Origin: an uncultured Collinsella sp.
GTDB taxonomy: Bacteria > Actinomycetota > Coriobacteriia > Coriobacteriales > Coriobacteriaceae
Assembly: GCA_900547505.1 (NCBI GenBank)
Contig: URGY01000041.1
Location: 1 to 12,714, forward strand
Length of the DNA: 12,714 nucleotides
Reading direction: 5' to 3'
Of the stretch, positions 12,444 to 12,714 are shown one piece after another; the stretch's first letter is position 1; every line of letters begins with the position of its first letter. Under the pieces are notes generated by a model. The model was not told the origin of the DNA. It saw only the letters and a list, made by a program, of their open reading frames with translations, and did no database searches. Both the position numbers and the translations under genes were made by a program.

Positions 12444-12503
12444 AATCTTGCTCTCTAGCTAATCAAAATTATACTGATTCTTGATTAATTAGAGAGCAAG
12501 ATT
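12444..12503. promoter_or_regulatory. Inverted repeat bracketing the ATPase -10 box
   Basis: Two 23-nt arms (12444-12466 and 12481-12503) are reverse complements except for two adjacent positions (12458-12459 against 12488-12489). The 14-nt spacer holds a perfect TATAAT on the minus strand (12473-12468), with no clear -35 box at normal spacing. The left arm ends directly next to the GGAG of the ATPase. TTGATTAA, which begins the right arm, recurs at 12513-12520, 32 bp away. If transcription starts a few bases past the TATAAT, the right arm would not be in the RNA, so this reads as a DNA-binding site rather than an RNA structure. Confidence 0.65.
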
Positions 12504-12714
12504 GTGTGTAGCTTGATTAACACTTAAGCAAGTTTTATCACCGTTATTGCACCGAAGGATATCGAGTGGCTAAGAGGACAACCGAGCTCGAATGCGACTC
12601 CCCGAGCAGTCAATTTGGGACGGGGCTTTTATGACTACCCTCCCCCTGTAGAAAAATCCGAGGCTTCGGTAGTTTGTGTGACAAGGGGCTAGCCTAGGCA
12701 GCAACGCTCTTCGC
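12504..12714. other. Right-end region without a convincing gene
   Basis: I see no supported gene in these 210 bases. A 22-codon frame starts with GTG at 12564 after GAAGGA, but it is too short to credit. Short stems include ccccg/cgggg (12600-12604 and 12631-12635) followed by CTTTTAT on the plus strand, and a 4-bp ccga/tcgg hairpin that in the minus direction leads into ATTTTTC (12657-12651), possibly a weak terminator for a gene entering from the right. Confidence 0.4.

Overview
The window looks like a piece of a high-GC Gram-positive chromosome from the Coriobacteriia, most likely Collinsella or a close relative. This rests on the GC-rich codon use, a mannose-family PTS with a DUF956 gene, a DUF5692 membrane protein and many-cluster flavoprotein, and GGGGACGTTCTT-type intergenic repeats. 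The taxonomic call is inference from gene content and style, not from a marker gene.

Layout. Positions 1-236 hold a minus-strand tRNA-Arg(CCT) and, 128 bp away, a second copy of its 3' end with its downstream flank, which looks like an integration-site scar. A large inverted repeat (295-363) separates this from a four-gene minus-strand operon (3654 to 372): a fused EIIAB protein, EIIC, EIID and a DUF956 protein. Together these form a mannose-type phosphotransferase permease. A terminator-like hairpin sits between EIID and DUF956. A gene-free AT-richer leader (3655-3976) and a cluster of inverted and tandem 27-bp repeats (3977-4049) follow, then hypA (TTG start, minus strand), a hairpin terminator, and a 925-residue iron-sulfur flavoprotein (minus strand).

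The flavoprotein is divergent from a TetR-type regulator (7547-8209) and a nine-helix DUF5692 membrane protein (8273-9280). The divergent spacer holds two perfect palindromes of the same TTGAC-N5-GTCAA form, 23 bp apart. I read this as one regulated redox module: a soluble NAD(P)H-dependent flavoprotein, a membrane partner and a ligand-sensing repressor. It is the best candidate for an undescribed system here; its substrate cannot be read from the sequence.

The right part holds a strong terminator (9348-9386), a 500-residue single-pass membrane protein with a long acidic cytoplasmic tail carrying two ETI motifs, a bidirectional terminator, and a minus-strand AAA/DUF4143 ATPase whose candidate -10 box lies between the arms of a 23-bp inverted repeat. 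The last 210 bases hold no convincing gene.
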